A stretch of 35,077 nt of DNA from CAZVYN01 sp964631125 (lineage in GTDB: Bacteria > Eisenbacteria > RBG-16-71-46 > CAIMUX01). The notes beneath the pieces are model-generated. The model made no database searches. It was not told the DNA's origin and worked only from the letters and a program-made list of their open reading frames with translations. A program made the position numbers and the translations under genes. The stretch covers positions 1 to 35,077 of the forward strand of contig CAZVYN010000041.1 of the NCBI GenBank assembly GCA_964631125.1, given 5' to 3'. Shown here piece after piece: positions 16,636 to 23,569 of this stretch (position 1 is its first letter; the number at the start of each line of letters is the position of its first letter).

Positions 16636-16759
16636 ATGAACTCGCCTCCTCTCCCTGCGCTAGCTTGGCGCGATAGCTCGATCGGCGATTCAGTTCGCGC
16701 GAAGGCCACCGTCTGCTCATCGGGAAGATCGACCCGCCCCGATCGGGGCTCTATCCCAG
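16636..16759 (-). promoter_or_regulatory. structured 5' leader of the rpsU-mutS2-dnaG-rpoD operon (candidate RNA regulator)
   Basis: This is the predicted untranslated leader. It has no ORF of note but is dense in inverted repeats: a perfect palindrome CCCCGATCGGGG (16737-16748); a hairpin CGGG TCGATCTT CCCG (minus strand, about 16735-16720); a perfect palindrome TTCGCGCGAA (16694-16703); and a long-range pairing between GATAG..CGATCGG (16755-16739) and CCGATCG..CTATC (16685-16672), which would enclose the rest. The ribosome binding site of rpsU lies just after the enclosed part. The segment has a tRNA-like look (GATAGCTCGATCGG on the plus strand) but no acceptor stem or T loop. A ribosomal-protein autoregulatory leader is my inference. 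No known leader family matches by eye. Confidence 0.5.
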
Positions 16760-16765
16760 GGCGGC

Positions 16766-16795
16766 ACTATAGGGAGCGCCGTGGGGAGGTGTCAA
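16766..16795 (-). promoter_or_regulatory. strong sigma70-type promoter for the rpsU operon
   Basis: On the minus strand TTGACA (16795-16790), an 18-bp spacer and TATAGT (16771-16766). It has a full consensus -35 and five of six bases at -10. Transcription would start near 16759. Confidence 0.8.
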
Positions 16796-17028
16796 TCCGG
16801 CGGCTCGGCCGTGCCCGCGACCCGCCTCGACGTCGGACTCGAGCGATTTCTCCGCCGACGCCCGGAACCGGGCCGGGTCGAAGAGGTTAGCCGGCGGACC
16901 CGGACTGGGTTACGGGGGCCGGAGCCGAGCGCCAGGCCGGCGCTTGCTCTCGACCTCGACCGGCCGTAGGCTCCGCGGCGATCGACTCTCCCGCCCCCCC
17001 CATGCCGACCTAGAGGAAGGAGCCTGAC
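16796..17028. other. intergenic part between the rpsU operon promoter and icd
   Basis: A 233-bp GC-rich stretch between divergent transcription units. I see no small gene or RNA. On the plus strand a weak promoter-like pair TTGCTC (16944-16949), 17 bp, TAGGCT (16967-16972) could drive icd with a leader of about 45 nt. GGAAGGAG stands six bases before the icd GTG start. Confidence 0.4.
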
Positions 17029-18279
17029 GTGGCGTTCGAGAAGCTACGCGTGCCAGAGCGCGGCGAGTTCATCCGAATCGAGGGGCCGGCTCTACGCGTC
17101 CCCGATCGAGTCATCCTCCCGTACATCGAAGGCGACGGGATCGGCGGCGACATCTGGCGCGCGTCGGTGCGGGTGTTCGACGCGGCCGTCCGCTCTGCGT
17201 ACGGCGGCGCGCGCGAAGTCGTCTGGTGGGAGATCTTCGCGGGAGAGAAGGCCAACCAGATCTACGGCGGCGCGGTTTGGTTGCCGGAGGAGTCGCTGGA
17301 AGCGATCCGGCAGAGCACCGTGGCCATCAAGGGACCGTTGACCACACCGGTGGGAGGCGGAATCCGCAGCCTCAACGTCACGCTCCGACAGGTCCTCGAC
17401 CTCTACGCCTGCGTGCGACCGGTGAAGTGGGTGCCGGGAGTCCCCTCGCCCGTGCGTGAGCCGGAGAAACTCGATGTCGTGATCTTCCGTGAGAACACCG
17501 AAGACGTCTACGCCGGCATCGAGTGGGCGGCGGGAAGTCCGGAGGCCGAGAAGCTGATCGCGTTCATCGCGAGCCAACTCGGCAAGACGATCCGCCCCGA
17601 CTCGGGGATCGGCATCAAGCCGATGTCCATCACCGGCACCGAGCGGCTCATGCGCAAGGCGCTGCACTACGCGCTCCAACAGGGACGAGATCGCGTCACC
17701 CTCGTGCACAAGGGGAACATCATGAAGTTCACCGAGGGAGCGTTCCGCGATTGGGGCTACCAACTGGCCGCGCGGGAGTTCGGCGATCGGACGGTGACCG
17801 AAGAAGCACACACCGCCGTCGGAGGGCCTGTCCCTGCGGGGCGCGTCCTGATCAATGACCGCATCGCCGACTCGATGTTCCAGCAGTTGCTCCTGCGTCC
17901 CGAGGAGTATCAAGTGCTCGTCACGCCGAATCTCAACGGAGACTACTTGTCGGATGCTTGCGCCGCGCAGATCGGCGGGCTCGGAATGGCCCCCGGCAGC
18001 AACATCGGCGATCATATCGGCGTCTTCGAGGCGACGCATGGGACCGCGCCGAAGTACGCCGACAAGGACGTCATCAATCCCGGCTCGGTCATCCTCTCCG
18101 GCGCGATGATGTTCGAGTACCTGGGATGGGGCGAGGCGGCCGAACGGATCCACCGCGCGATCGGGAAGACCGTTGCGCAGAAGCGCGTGACCTACGACCT
18201 CCATCGTCAACTGGAAGGCGCGGTGAAGTTGAAGACCTCGGAGTTCGCCGACGCGATCATCGAGAATCTCTCCGCGTGA
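17029..18279 (+). CDS. icd: NADP-dependent isocitrate dehydrogenase
   Basis: A 416-residue enzyme converting isocitrate to 2-oxoglutarate and CO2 in the TCA cycle. The start is GTG with GGAAGGAG six bases upstream. The substrate site GGGIRSLNVTLRQ matches the E. coli enzyme, with Ser114 and Arg120 in register with Ser113 and Arg119; Ser113 is the residue phosphorylated by IDH kinase in E. coli. VIFRENTEDVYAGIEW and the nucleotide-site motif HGTAPKYADKDVINPGS (Lys-Tyr after HGTAP) indicate the NADP-specific E. coli type. The length is normal. The last codon overlaps the GTG start of the following barrel-protein gene as GTGA, which suggests co-translation although no functional link is apparent. 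Confidence 0.97.
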   Translation: MAFEKLRVPERGEFIRIEGPALRVPDRVILPYIEGDGIGGDIWRASVRVFDAAVRSAYGGAREVVWWEIFAGEKANQIYGGAVWLPEESLEAIRQSTVAIKGPLTTPVGGGIRSLNVTLRQVLDLYACVRPVKWVPGVPSPVREPEKLDVVIFRENTEDVYAGIEWAAGSPEAEKLIAFIASQLGKTIRPDSGIGIKPMSITGTERLMRKALHYALQQGRDRVTLVHKGNIMKFTEGAFRDWGYQLAAREFGDRTVTEEAHTAVGGPVPAGRVLINDRIADSMFQQLLLRPEEYQVLVTPNLNGDYLSDACAAQIGGLGMAPGSNIGDHIGVFEATHGTAPKYADKDVINPGSVILSGAMMFEYLGWGEAAERIHRAIGKTVAQKRVTYDLHRQLEGAVKLKTSEFADAIIENLSA

Positions 18280-18947
18280 CCTACCGCCGCCGACGCGCGC
18301 TCGGGTTCCTCGCCTTGGCTTTGGCCTCGAGCATCGGCGCGACCGGTGGGAGCGCGCAGTCCGACGCTGTCGCTGGCCAACGGGACACTGGCCAACCGGT
18401 CGGCTGGTATCCGGTCGTCGGCGTCGTCTGGCTCCGTCCGACCGACGCCGCGCTGCGCGAGATCTATCGGGGTGGTCCGGGGTTCTCGCTCGGCATGGGG
18501 TATAGCATCTCTCGCCGCTGGCAGATCGAACTCGCCATGGAGCGAGCGCGCCGCTCCAGCGCGCTCTCCACCCCTCCGTTCGCGCGCAACGCAGAAGGCC
18601 GGCTGACGATGACTCCGATCATCCTGGATGTCCGCTGGTCGCCGACCCAGGGGAAGACGCGCCCCTTCCTGCGGCTCGGAGGCGGCATGCTCTTCGCGGA
18701 TGAGCGCGTCGAGTACCGCTTGGCGGACATCACCCGAACGAGCGACGGCACCCGCACCGACGGAGTGGCGCTCTTCGGCGCCGGGGTCGAGGCGATCCGA
18801 GGCAAGTGGCGGTATCGACTCACGGGCGCGGGAATGCTCGGGCCCGCGCGGCGGGAGATCCTGCGACCCAACGGCCGAACGGAGGAGGCCTCCGGCTCGG
18901 TGCGCACGACCGTCTGGTCGCTCGGATTGAGCGCGGCCTACCTGTGA
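18276..18947 (+). CDS. small outer-membrane beta-barrel protein
   Basis: A 223-residue protein from the GTG at 18276, which overlaps the icd stop (GTGA). It begins with a basic stretch (TYRRRR) and a hydrophobic signal segment (ALGFLALALASSIGA), cleaved near SAQ. The remainder alternates polar and hydrophobic residues in strands typical of a small 8-strand barrel (GPGFSLGMGYSISRRWQIEL, TMTPIILDVRW, RPFLRLGGGMLFA, VWSLGLSAAYL). The last strand ends in Tyr-Leu rather than the more usual Phe. OmpW or OmpA-barrel-like families are candidates, but I cannot name one. Its TGA overlaps the GTG start of the subtilase. Role unknown; it may help place or protect the secreted protease. Confidence 0.8.
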   Translation: MTYRRRRALGFLALALASSIGATGGSAQSDAVAGQRDTGQPVGWYPVVGVVWLRPTDAALREIYRGGPGFSLGMGYSISRRWQIELAMERARRSSALSTPPFARNAEGRLTMTPIILDVRWSPTQGKTRPFLRLGGGMLFADERVEYRLADITRTSDGTRTDGVALFGAGVEAIRGKWRYRLTGAGMLGPARREILRPNGRTEEASGSVRTTVWSLGLSAAYL

Positions 18948-20968
18948 GCGCGACCACGCGACGGTCGGGGCTCCCGTTCTTGCGAAGGCTCTCGGAGTTC
19001 ACGGCATTTACGGCATTCACGGCGCTCCCGGCGCTCCTTCTCTTCGACGCCGGTGCCGCGCGGGCCGAGCAGTCCCCTTCCGCTCAGGTCCAGCCTGCGC
19101 TCGGGCGGTGGATGCTCGGCGAGGTGTCGCCGGGGCGCGACGCTGTTTCGACTTCCGCCGACGCGGTCTGGCTCGATTCTGCGATCGACGCGGACGGCCG
19201 CGTTCGGGTCGTGCTGCATCCGAGGATCGAAGCGGAGGCGTCCGCCGACGCGAGCGAGCGCTGTGCACGCGCCGCCGATCTGCTGCTGTCCCGTCTCGGT
19301 TCGATGGATCGGTGCGACATCGTCTCGCCGCGGCCCGAGGCGATAGAGATCGTCGTCTCGCGGGAACAGCTCGGAGAGATCGCCGCCTTCGCGGAAGTCG
19401 ACTACATCGGTCTCGCCGCGCCCCCTCTTCCGCTGGCGCGTTCGCAAGCGATCGACGCGATGCGGACGCCGGAGTTCGCGGCCTGGGGATATCACGGGAA
19501 GGATGTGCGCGTCGGTGTGATCGACATCGGTTTCGCCGGATACGAAGAACGGCTCGGAACGGAACTGCCGTCCTCGGTCGTGACGCGCTCGTTCTTCAAC
19601 GGCGCGAACGGCACGGGCGACCTGACCGGCCGAGGGGAACCACACGGCGTGGCCTGCGCCGAGGTGCTTCACGACGTCGCGCCCGAAGCCTCCCTCTACT
19701 TCTCGAACGTCTCTTCGGTCGGCGACTTCCAGCGTGCGGTCGAGTGGATGATCCAAGAAGGGGTCGAGGTGATCAGCCACTCGCTCGCCTGGTTCTATGG
19801 CGGCGGAGACGGCTCCGGACCGGTGGGCGACATCGTGGAGTTGGCGGAGCGCGAGGGGGTCTTGTTCGTCACCTCCGCGGGCAACTTCGCCCAATCGCAC
19901 TGGAGCGGAGAATTCGCCGATGCGGATTCAGACGGCTTCGTCGAGGTGGACGACATCGGAGGCGAGTCGATCGGACTCCCGACCATCGAGGGGGGCGACG
20001 ACATCGTCTCGCTCGTCCTCGTCTGGAGTCGCTGGCCGAGTTCGACGTCGCTGGACTTCGAGATCGACATCCGCACCGGCGCGGGCGACGGCGAGGTCCT
20101 GGCGACTTCGGAATTCGCGTTCGAGGGGTATCCGTACGCGTTGCGCCAGGTCGTCTACGACCCGAGCGAGAAGACAGACGGCGCGCGAATCCACGTCCGC
20201 CATCAGCGAGGAACCGCGACAGGCGTGACCCTGCGCATCTTCCGAATCGACGGCGGTCCGCTGGCGGACCACCGCGTCCCCTCGGGCAGCCTCGCGTTTC
20301 CGGGCGACAGTCCGGCCGCGCTCACCGTGGGCGCGTTCGACTGGACGGCTGAGGCGGACGAGCAGCGCCTCTCCGTGTTCTCCAGCTACGGACCGACGCT
20401 CGACGGGCGAGCCAAGCCGGAGTTGCTCGGCGCCTCCGGCATCGCGAGCAGCGTCTACCAACCGAACTCAGCCAACGGATTCTCCGGCACCTCCGCCGCC
20501 TGTCCTCATGTGGCCGGCGCGGCGGCGCTCATCCTCTCGGCCTCGATCCGCGGCGGGCTCTTCGACACGCGCTGGACGATCGACGAGGTGCGAGCGCTCC
20601 TTCGCGACGCGGCGTTGCCTCTGGCGGGCGACCCTCCGCCGGAAGCGGTCGGCGCCGGGCGAGTGCGGTTGCCGCTGGAGCGACTCTCGACCCCACGCGA
20701 GACCAGTCCGTTCAACTTGACCTTCGACCGATGGAACGCGGGCGGTCCCCGTTTCGAGCTGTCGGCGCCGTCGGCCTTCGCGCCGCAACCGCTGCGCGTC
20801 GTGGATGTCGCGGGCCGCGCACTGGCCTCGATCCCGCCGTCGAACGGTTCGGCGGTTTCGTTCCGCTGGGATTCGGCGCTGACCCAGTCGCTGCCGCGGG
20901 GACGCTACTGGGCGATCGAACCGTCCAGCGCCGCGCGCGTTTCGTTCTACTGGGACGGCGTCCGCTAG
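18944..20968 (+). CDS. secreted subtilisin-family serine protease (S8) with inserted beta domain and C-terminal FlgD-like tail
   Basis: A 674-residue protease starting at the GTG at 18944 that overlaps the previous stop. The signal peptide contains a repeat (FTAFTAFTALPALLL) and ends near AARAEQ. An inhibitor-like propeptide region spans about 45-165. The catalytic triad is Asp194 (GVIDIGFAG), His234 (GEPHGVACAEV) and Ser517 (GFSGTSAACPHV); SAGN supplies the oxyanion Asn. Between His and Ser about 110 residues form an inserted jelly-roll or PPC-like domain (LVLVWSRWPSSTSLDFEI ... VTLRIFRIDG). The C-terminus (LRVVDVAGRALASI ... FRWDSALTQSLPRGRYW) resembles the FlgD-like/type IX-sorting style domain, although shortened. 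It is probably exported and autoprocessed. Substrate unknown. Confidence 0.9.
   Translation: MSATTRRSGLPFLRRLSEFTAFTAFTALPALLLFDAGAARAEQSPSAQVQPALGRWMLGEVSPGRDAVSTSADAVWLDSAIDADGRVRVVLHPRIEAEASADASERCARAADLLLSRLGSMDRCDIVSPRPEAIEIVVSREQLGEIAAFAEVDYIGLAAPPLPLARSQAIDAMRTPEFAAWGYHGKDVRVGVIDIGFAGYEERLGTELPSSVVTRSFFNGANGTGDLTGRGEPHGVACAEVLHDVAPEASLYFSNVSSVGDFQRAVEWMIQEGVEVISHSLAWFYGGGDGSGPVGDIVELAEREGVLFVTSAGNFAQSHWSGEFADADSDGFVEVDDIGGESIGLPTIEGGDDIVSLVLVWSRWPSSTSLDFEIDIRTGAGDGEVLATSEFAFEGYPYALRQVVYDPSEKTDGARIHVRHQRGTATGVTLRIFRIDGGPLADHRVPSGSLAFPGDSPAALTVGAFDWTAEADEQRLSVFSSYGPTLDGRAKPELLGASGIASSVYQPNSANGFSGTSAACPHVAGAAALILSASIRGGLFDTRWTIDEVRALLRDAALPLAGDPPPEAVGAGRVRLPLERLSTPRETSPFNLTFDRWNAGGPRFELSAPSAFAPQPLRVVDVAGRALASIPPSNGSAVSFRWDSALTQSLPRGRYWAIEPSSAARVSFYWDGVR
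18998..19039. repeat. 9-bp tandem repeat in the subtilase signal peptide
   Basis: Units TTCACGGCA, TTTACGGCA, TTCACGGCG and diverging CTCCCGGCG follow in frame and encode FTA FTA FTA LPA LL in the hydrophobic core of the signal peptide. Copy number changes would lengthen or shorten the signal helix by three residues at a time. Confidence 0.75.
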
Positions 20969-20989
20969 TCGACGAAGGGAGTCCGCATC

Positions 20990-21463
20990 GTGACCGAATC
21001 GGAACGGCGCGCGCGCTACGCCGAGACTCGCGTCGAGCTCCGCTCTCTCCTGCAGGGGGAGGACGATCCGATCGTTCGCATGGCTACGATCGCGGCCGTG
21101 CTCTACCCGTCGACCCCCGGGGTCTCGTACGTCGGCTTCTATCGGGTCGTGTCTGAACGCCTACTCGCAGTCGGCCCGTATCAGGGCCCGGTCGCGTGTC
21201 TGCGGATTCCCTTCGATCGCGGCGTGTGCGGCGCGGCGGCCGACACGCGAAGATCGCAGCTCGTGCCGGATGTCCACGCCTTCCCCGGTCACATCGCTTG
21301 CGACACCGGCGCCCGTTCAGAATTGGTCGTTCCGGTCGTCGACGCGCGGGGCGAGTTGATCGGCGTGCTCGATCTCGACAGCCACGAGCCGGCCAACTTC
21401 GACCTGCTCGATCAGCAAGAGCTCGAGCGCCTGATCGAAGAGTGCTTCGGCGCGCCGCGCTGA
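20990..21463 (+). CDS. msrC: free methionine-(R)-sulfoxide reductase (GAF domain, fRMsr)
   Basis: A 157-residue single GAF-domain enzyme that reduces free methionine-R-sulfoxide with thioredoxin. The family block GPVACLRIPFDRGVCGAAA followed by LVPDVHAFPGHIACD is intact. Cys70, Cys80 and Cys104 correspond to the three cysteines of the E. coli enzyme (formerly YebR), of which the last is the catalytic one. SYVGFYRV and SELVVPV are also family-typical. The start is GTG with AAGGGAG eight bases upstream. It follows the subtilase by 21 bp, possibly in the same transcript, and converges with the next gene with only 4 bp between stops. Confidence 0.93.
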   Translation: MTESERRARYAETRVELRSLLQGEDDPIVRMATIAAVLYPSTPGVSYVGFYRVVSERLLAVGPYQGPVACLRIPFDRGVCGAAADTRRSQLVPDVHAFPGHIACDTGARSELVVPVVDARGELIGVLDLDSHEPANFDLLDQQELERLIEECFGAPR

Positions 21464-21467
21464 GGCG

Positions 21468-22373
21468 CTACCTCCGTAGACGCGGAGCCAGCACGAACGC
21501 CCGATAGCCCAAGGCGATCAGAGCCCACGCGTTTCCGAATCCCACGGACCAGAGCACGGCGAGATCGGCGCGCCCGACGAGCAGGGCGACGCCGACCCCG
21601 GTCAGGGTCGTGCCGAGGCCGAGAAAACTGCTCAGCCGTAGGCCGAGTAGATCGCCGTACCAGTCGTCGAGGCGTGACTCGGGAACCGAGGCCCCGAGCC
21701 GACGATCGATCCACGCCATGAGGGCGTCCTGCCAGCCGTAACACCAGAGGTAGGCGCGTTGCAATCGCCGCTCCAGGCGTGACCCGTTCGCGTCCTCGGC
21801 GCGCACTCGCTCATCGGTCCGATTCACGGCGGCGTGGTTCCGGCGAGCGAGAAAGCTCACTTGGTAGAAGACGAAGAGCGAACACTGGAGGACGAGGGAG
21901 AATCCGGTGGCCAGCGCGAGCCCGACGGCCGCGGGCGTCCCGAACTGAAGGGAGAGAGGAACGGCCAGAGCCAACGCGACCGCGCTGTTGACCCAGAAGT
22001 CGGCCAGGGCGTCGGCGAATCGTCCGACGCGATCGACTTGGTCGGTGGCGCGCGCGAGTTGTCCGTCGGCGGCGTCGAGCAGGTTCTTGACCAAGAGCAA
22101 CGCGCCGCCCGCCGGCAACGCCCAAGGCGCCATTCCCGAGGCGACGCCGGCGGCGGCGGCGCTGCCGACCCCCACCCCGAGGAGCACGACCCAGACCGGT
22201 TTCCAGTGCATCCGGTAGAAGACCCAGACCAGGACCGAGGCGAGCGGCCGGATCGCGTAGGTGTTGATCCATTCGTCGGAGACGGCGCTCTTGAGCGAGG
22301 CGCTGTAGGTCGCGCGCAGAAAGGTGGGGAGATCGCGCCCCACGGCGCTCGCGGCCTGGTTCGTCGGAGTCAC
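21468..22373 (-). CDS. CDP-alcohol phosphatidyltransferase family membrane protein
   Basis: A 301-residue membrane enzyme from GTG at 22373. The signature DxxDGxxARx8Gx3Dx3D is perfect (Asp100, Asp103, Gly104, Ala107, Arg108, Gly117, Asp121, Asp125), so it should transfer a phosphoalcohol from a CDP-alcohol to an acceptor in the membrane. About six hydrophobic segments flank the motif and run to the C-terminus. The acceptor cannot be read; a cytoplasmic stretch of about 70 residues between helices (RRNHAAVNRTDERVRAEDAN ...) is larger than in PgsA/PssA. The frame stays open upstream, but there it crosses a promoter-like site and the divergent nrnA. The predicted transcription start lies within a few bases of the GTG, so the mRNA may be leaderless. 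Start moderately certain. Confidence 0.88.
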   Translation of the reverse strand: MTPTNQAASAVGRDLPTFLRATYSASLKSAVSDEWINTYAIRPLASVLVWVFYRMHWKPVWVVLLGVGVGSAAAAGVASGMAPWALPAGGALLLVKNLLDAADGQLARATDQVDRVGRFADALADFWVNSAVALALAVPLSLQFGTPAAVGLALATGFSLVLQCSLFVFYQVSFLARRNHAAVNRTDERVRAEDANGSRLERRLQRAYLWCYGWQDALMAWIDRRLGASVPESRLDDWYGDLLGLRLSSFLGLGTTLTGVGVALLVGRADLAVLWSVGFGNAWALIALGYRAFVLAPRLRR

Positions 22374-22381
22374 GGCGCGCG

Positions 22382-22411
22382 ACGCTACGGCCGCGGCGGT
22401 CCGAACGTCAA
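22382..22411 (-). promoter_or_regulatory. sigma70-type promoter candidate for the CDP-alcohol phosphatidyltransferase
   Basis: On the minus strand TTGACG (22411-22406), an 18-bp spacer and TAGCGT (22387-22382), the same hexamers as at the tRNA promoter. The predicted transcription start is about 22375, two bases before the GTG start. Confidence 0.55.
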
Positions 22412-22425
22412 CGGCGCCGGCGCGC

Positions 22426-22454
22426 TTGCAAAGCAAGGAGTCGATTCCTACTCT
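22426..22454 (+). promoter_or_regulatory. weak promoter candidate for nrnA
   Basis: TTGCAA (22426-22431), a 17-bp spacer and TACTCT (22449-22454). It is divergent from the promoter at 22382-22411 and would give a leader of about 65 nt. Confidence 0.35.
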
Positions 22455-22525
22455 GACCCGACCTCGAAGATCTAGACGCGCCGAGTTGAACCAGCGAACG
22501 GGGACCCTCCGATGAGTTCGAAGCA

Positions 22526-23569
22526 GTGAGCAACGCGACCAACGCGACCAACGCGACCGCCGCGACCGACGCCTTTCCGATGCGTCCGACTCTGGAGCTG
22601 CTCGCGCTCCTGCGGGGAGCACGCAGCATCCTCCTCACGACGCACGGCGGCCCCGACGGGGATGGGCTCGGATGCATCGCCGCCCTCGGTGAAGCGCTGG
22701 AAGCGAACGGCGTGCGGGTCCTGCGCCTGCTGCCCGACCCTCTCCCTTCGAAGTATGCCTTCCTCGATCCTCAGAAGCAGTTCCGCTCCTGGGCCGATGG
22801 CGGCGAGGCGGCCCGCGCGACGGCGTGGGACGTGGCTCTCGTCGTCGACACGCATCAATCGCATCTCTTGCGTGATGTCGGCGAGTGGCTCCGTTCGACC
22901 TCGATTCCGACCGCCTACCTCGACCACCATCCGCTCGACCGGGCGCGCGACGATGTCTACGGCACATGCGACGCCGTCGCCACCGGCGTGCTCGTCTTCG
23001 AACTGCTGCAGGCGCTCGGTCTGCCGATCTCTCCGGCGGTGGCGGAAGCGATCTACATCTCGATCAGCTTCGACACCAACTCGTTCAAGTACATCCGCAG
23101 CGCGCCCGAGAGTCTCGAGGTCGGCGCACAGTTGATCCGCTTGGGCGTGGACACGACTCGCGTCTATCGAAACCTCTTCGCCTCGAACCCGCTGCGCAAG
23201 GCGCGCGTCTTGGGCTGGGTCCTCACCTCGGTGCAGTTCACCTGCGACGGGCGTCTCGCGTACATCCTCGTGCCGCATCATCTGGTCGACGAACTGAAAC
23301 TGGAGCGGGACGACCTGCGCGACTCGGTCAATCACATCCTGGAGATCGAGGGGGTCGAGGTGGCCGCCGCGCTCAAGGAGATGGAGCCGGGACGAGCCCA
23401 GATCTCCCTGCGCTCGAAGGGAACCTTCTTGATCAACGGAGTGGCCGCGGCCTTCGGCGGCGGCGGACACACGCTGGCCGCGGGGTGTGAGATCGAAGCG
23501 GAGCTGAGCGACGCGTGGACCCGCCTGGAGATCCCGCTCCGCCGTGTTCTGGAGGGGGCATCGACGTGA
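22526..23569 (+). CDS. nrnA: DHH/DHHA1 phosphoesterase, NrnA-like (nanoRNase/pAp phosphatase)
   Basis: A 347-residue DHH-family hydrolase that degrades short oligoribonucleotides and/or 3'-phosphoadenosine 5'-phosphate. Motifs: TTHGGPDGDGLG (His40, Asp44, Asp46) as the first metal site, VVDTHQSH, LDHHPLD as the DHH signature, and in the DHHA1 domain AAFGGGGHTLAAG. Family members usually start about 20 residues before the first motif, which fits the ATG at 22580 (MRPTLELLALL). The GTG at 22526 would add 18 residues encoded by a 9-bp tandem repeat, and neither start has a good Shine-Dalgarno sequence. The next gene overlaps the stop as GTGA. RNA cleanup is the likely role; the substrate preference is not visible. 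Confidence 0.92.
   Translation: MSNATNATNATAATDAFPMRPTLELLALLRGARSILLTTHGGPDGDGLGCIAALGEALEANGVRVLRLLPDPLPSKYAFLDPQKQFRSWADGGEAARATAWDVALVVDTHQSHLLRDVGEWLRSTSIPTAYLDHHPLDRARDDVYGTCDAVATGVLVFELLQALGLPISPAVAEAIYISISFDTNSFKYIRSAPESLEVGAQLIRLGVDTTRVYRNLFASNPLRKARVLGWVLTSVQFTCDGRLAYILVPHHLVDELKLERDDLRDSVNHILEIEGVEVAAALKEMEPGRAQISLRSKGTFLINGVAAAFGGGGHTLAAGCEIEAELSDAWTRLEIPLRRVLEGAST
22532..22567. repeat. 9-bp tandem repeat at the 5' end of nrnA
   Basis: Three exact copies of AACGCGACC and one variant (GCCGCGACC) directly after the GTG codon. If translated they give Asn-Ala-Thr repeats. They lie between the two possible starts. Confidence 0.85.

Noticed and set aside
16665..16755. tRNA-like segment upstream of rpsU
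   Set aside because: It has a D-arm-like GATAGCTCGATCGG but no acceptor stem, anticodon arm or GGTTCGA T loop. Better explained as part of the structured operon leader.
22376..22622. N-terminal extension of the CDP-alcohol phosphatidyltransferase to the GTG at 22622
   Set aside because: The extra residues are Arg/Ser-rich, cross a promoter-like site and overlap the coding start of divergent nrnA.
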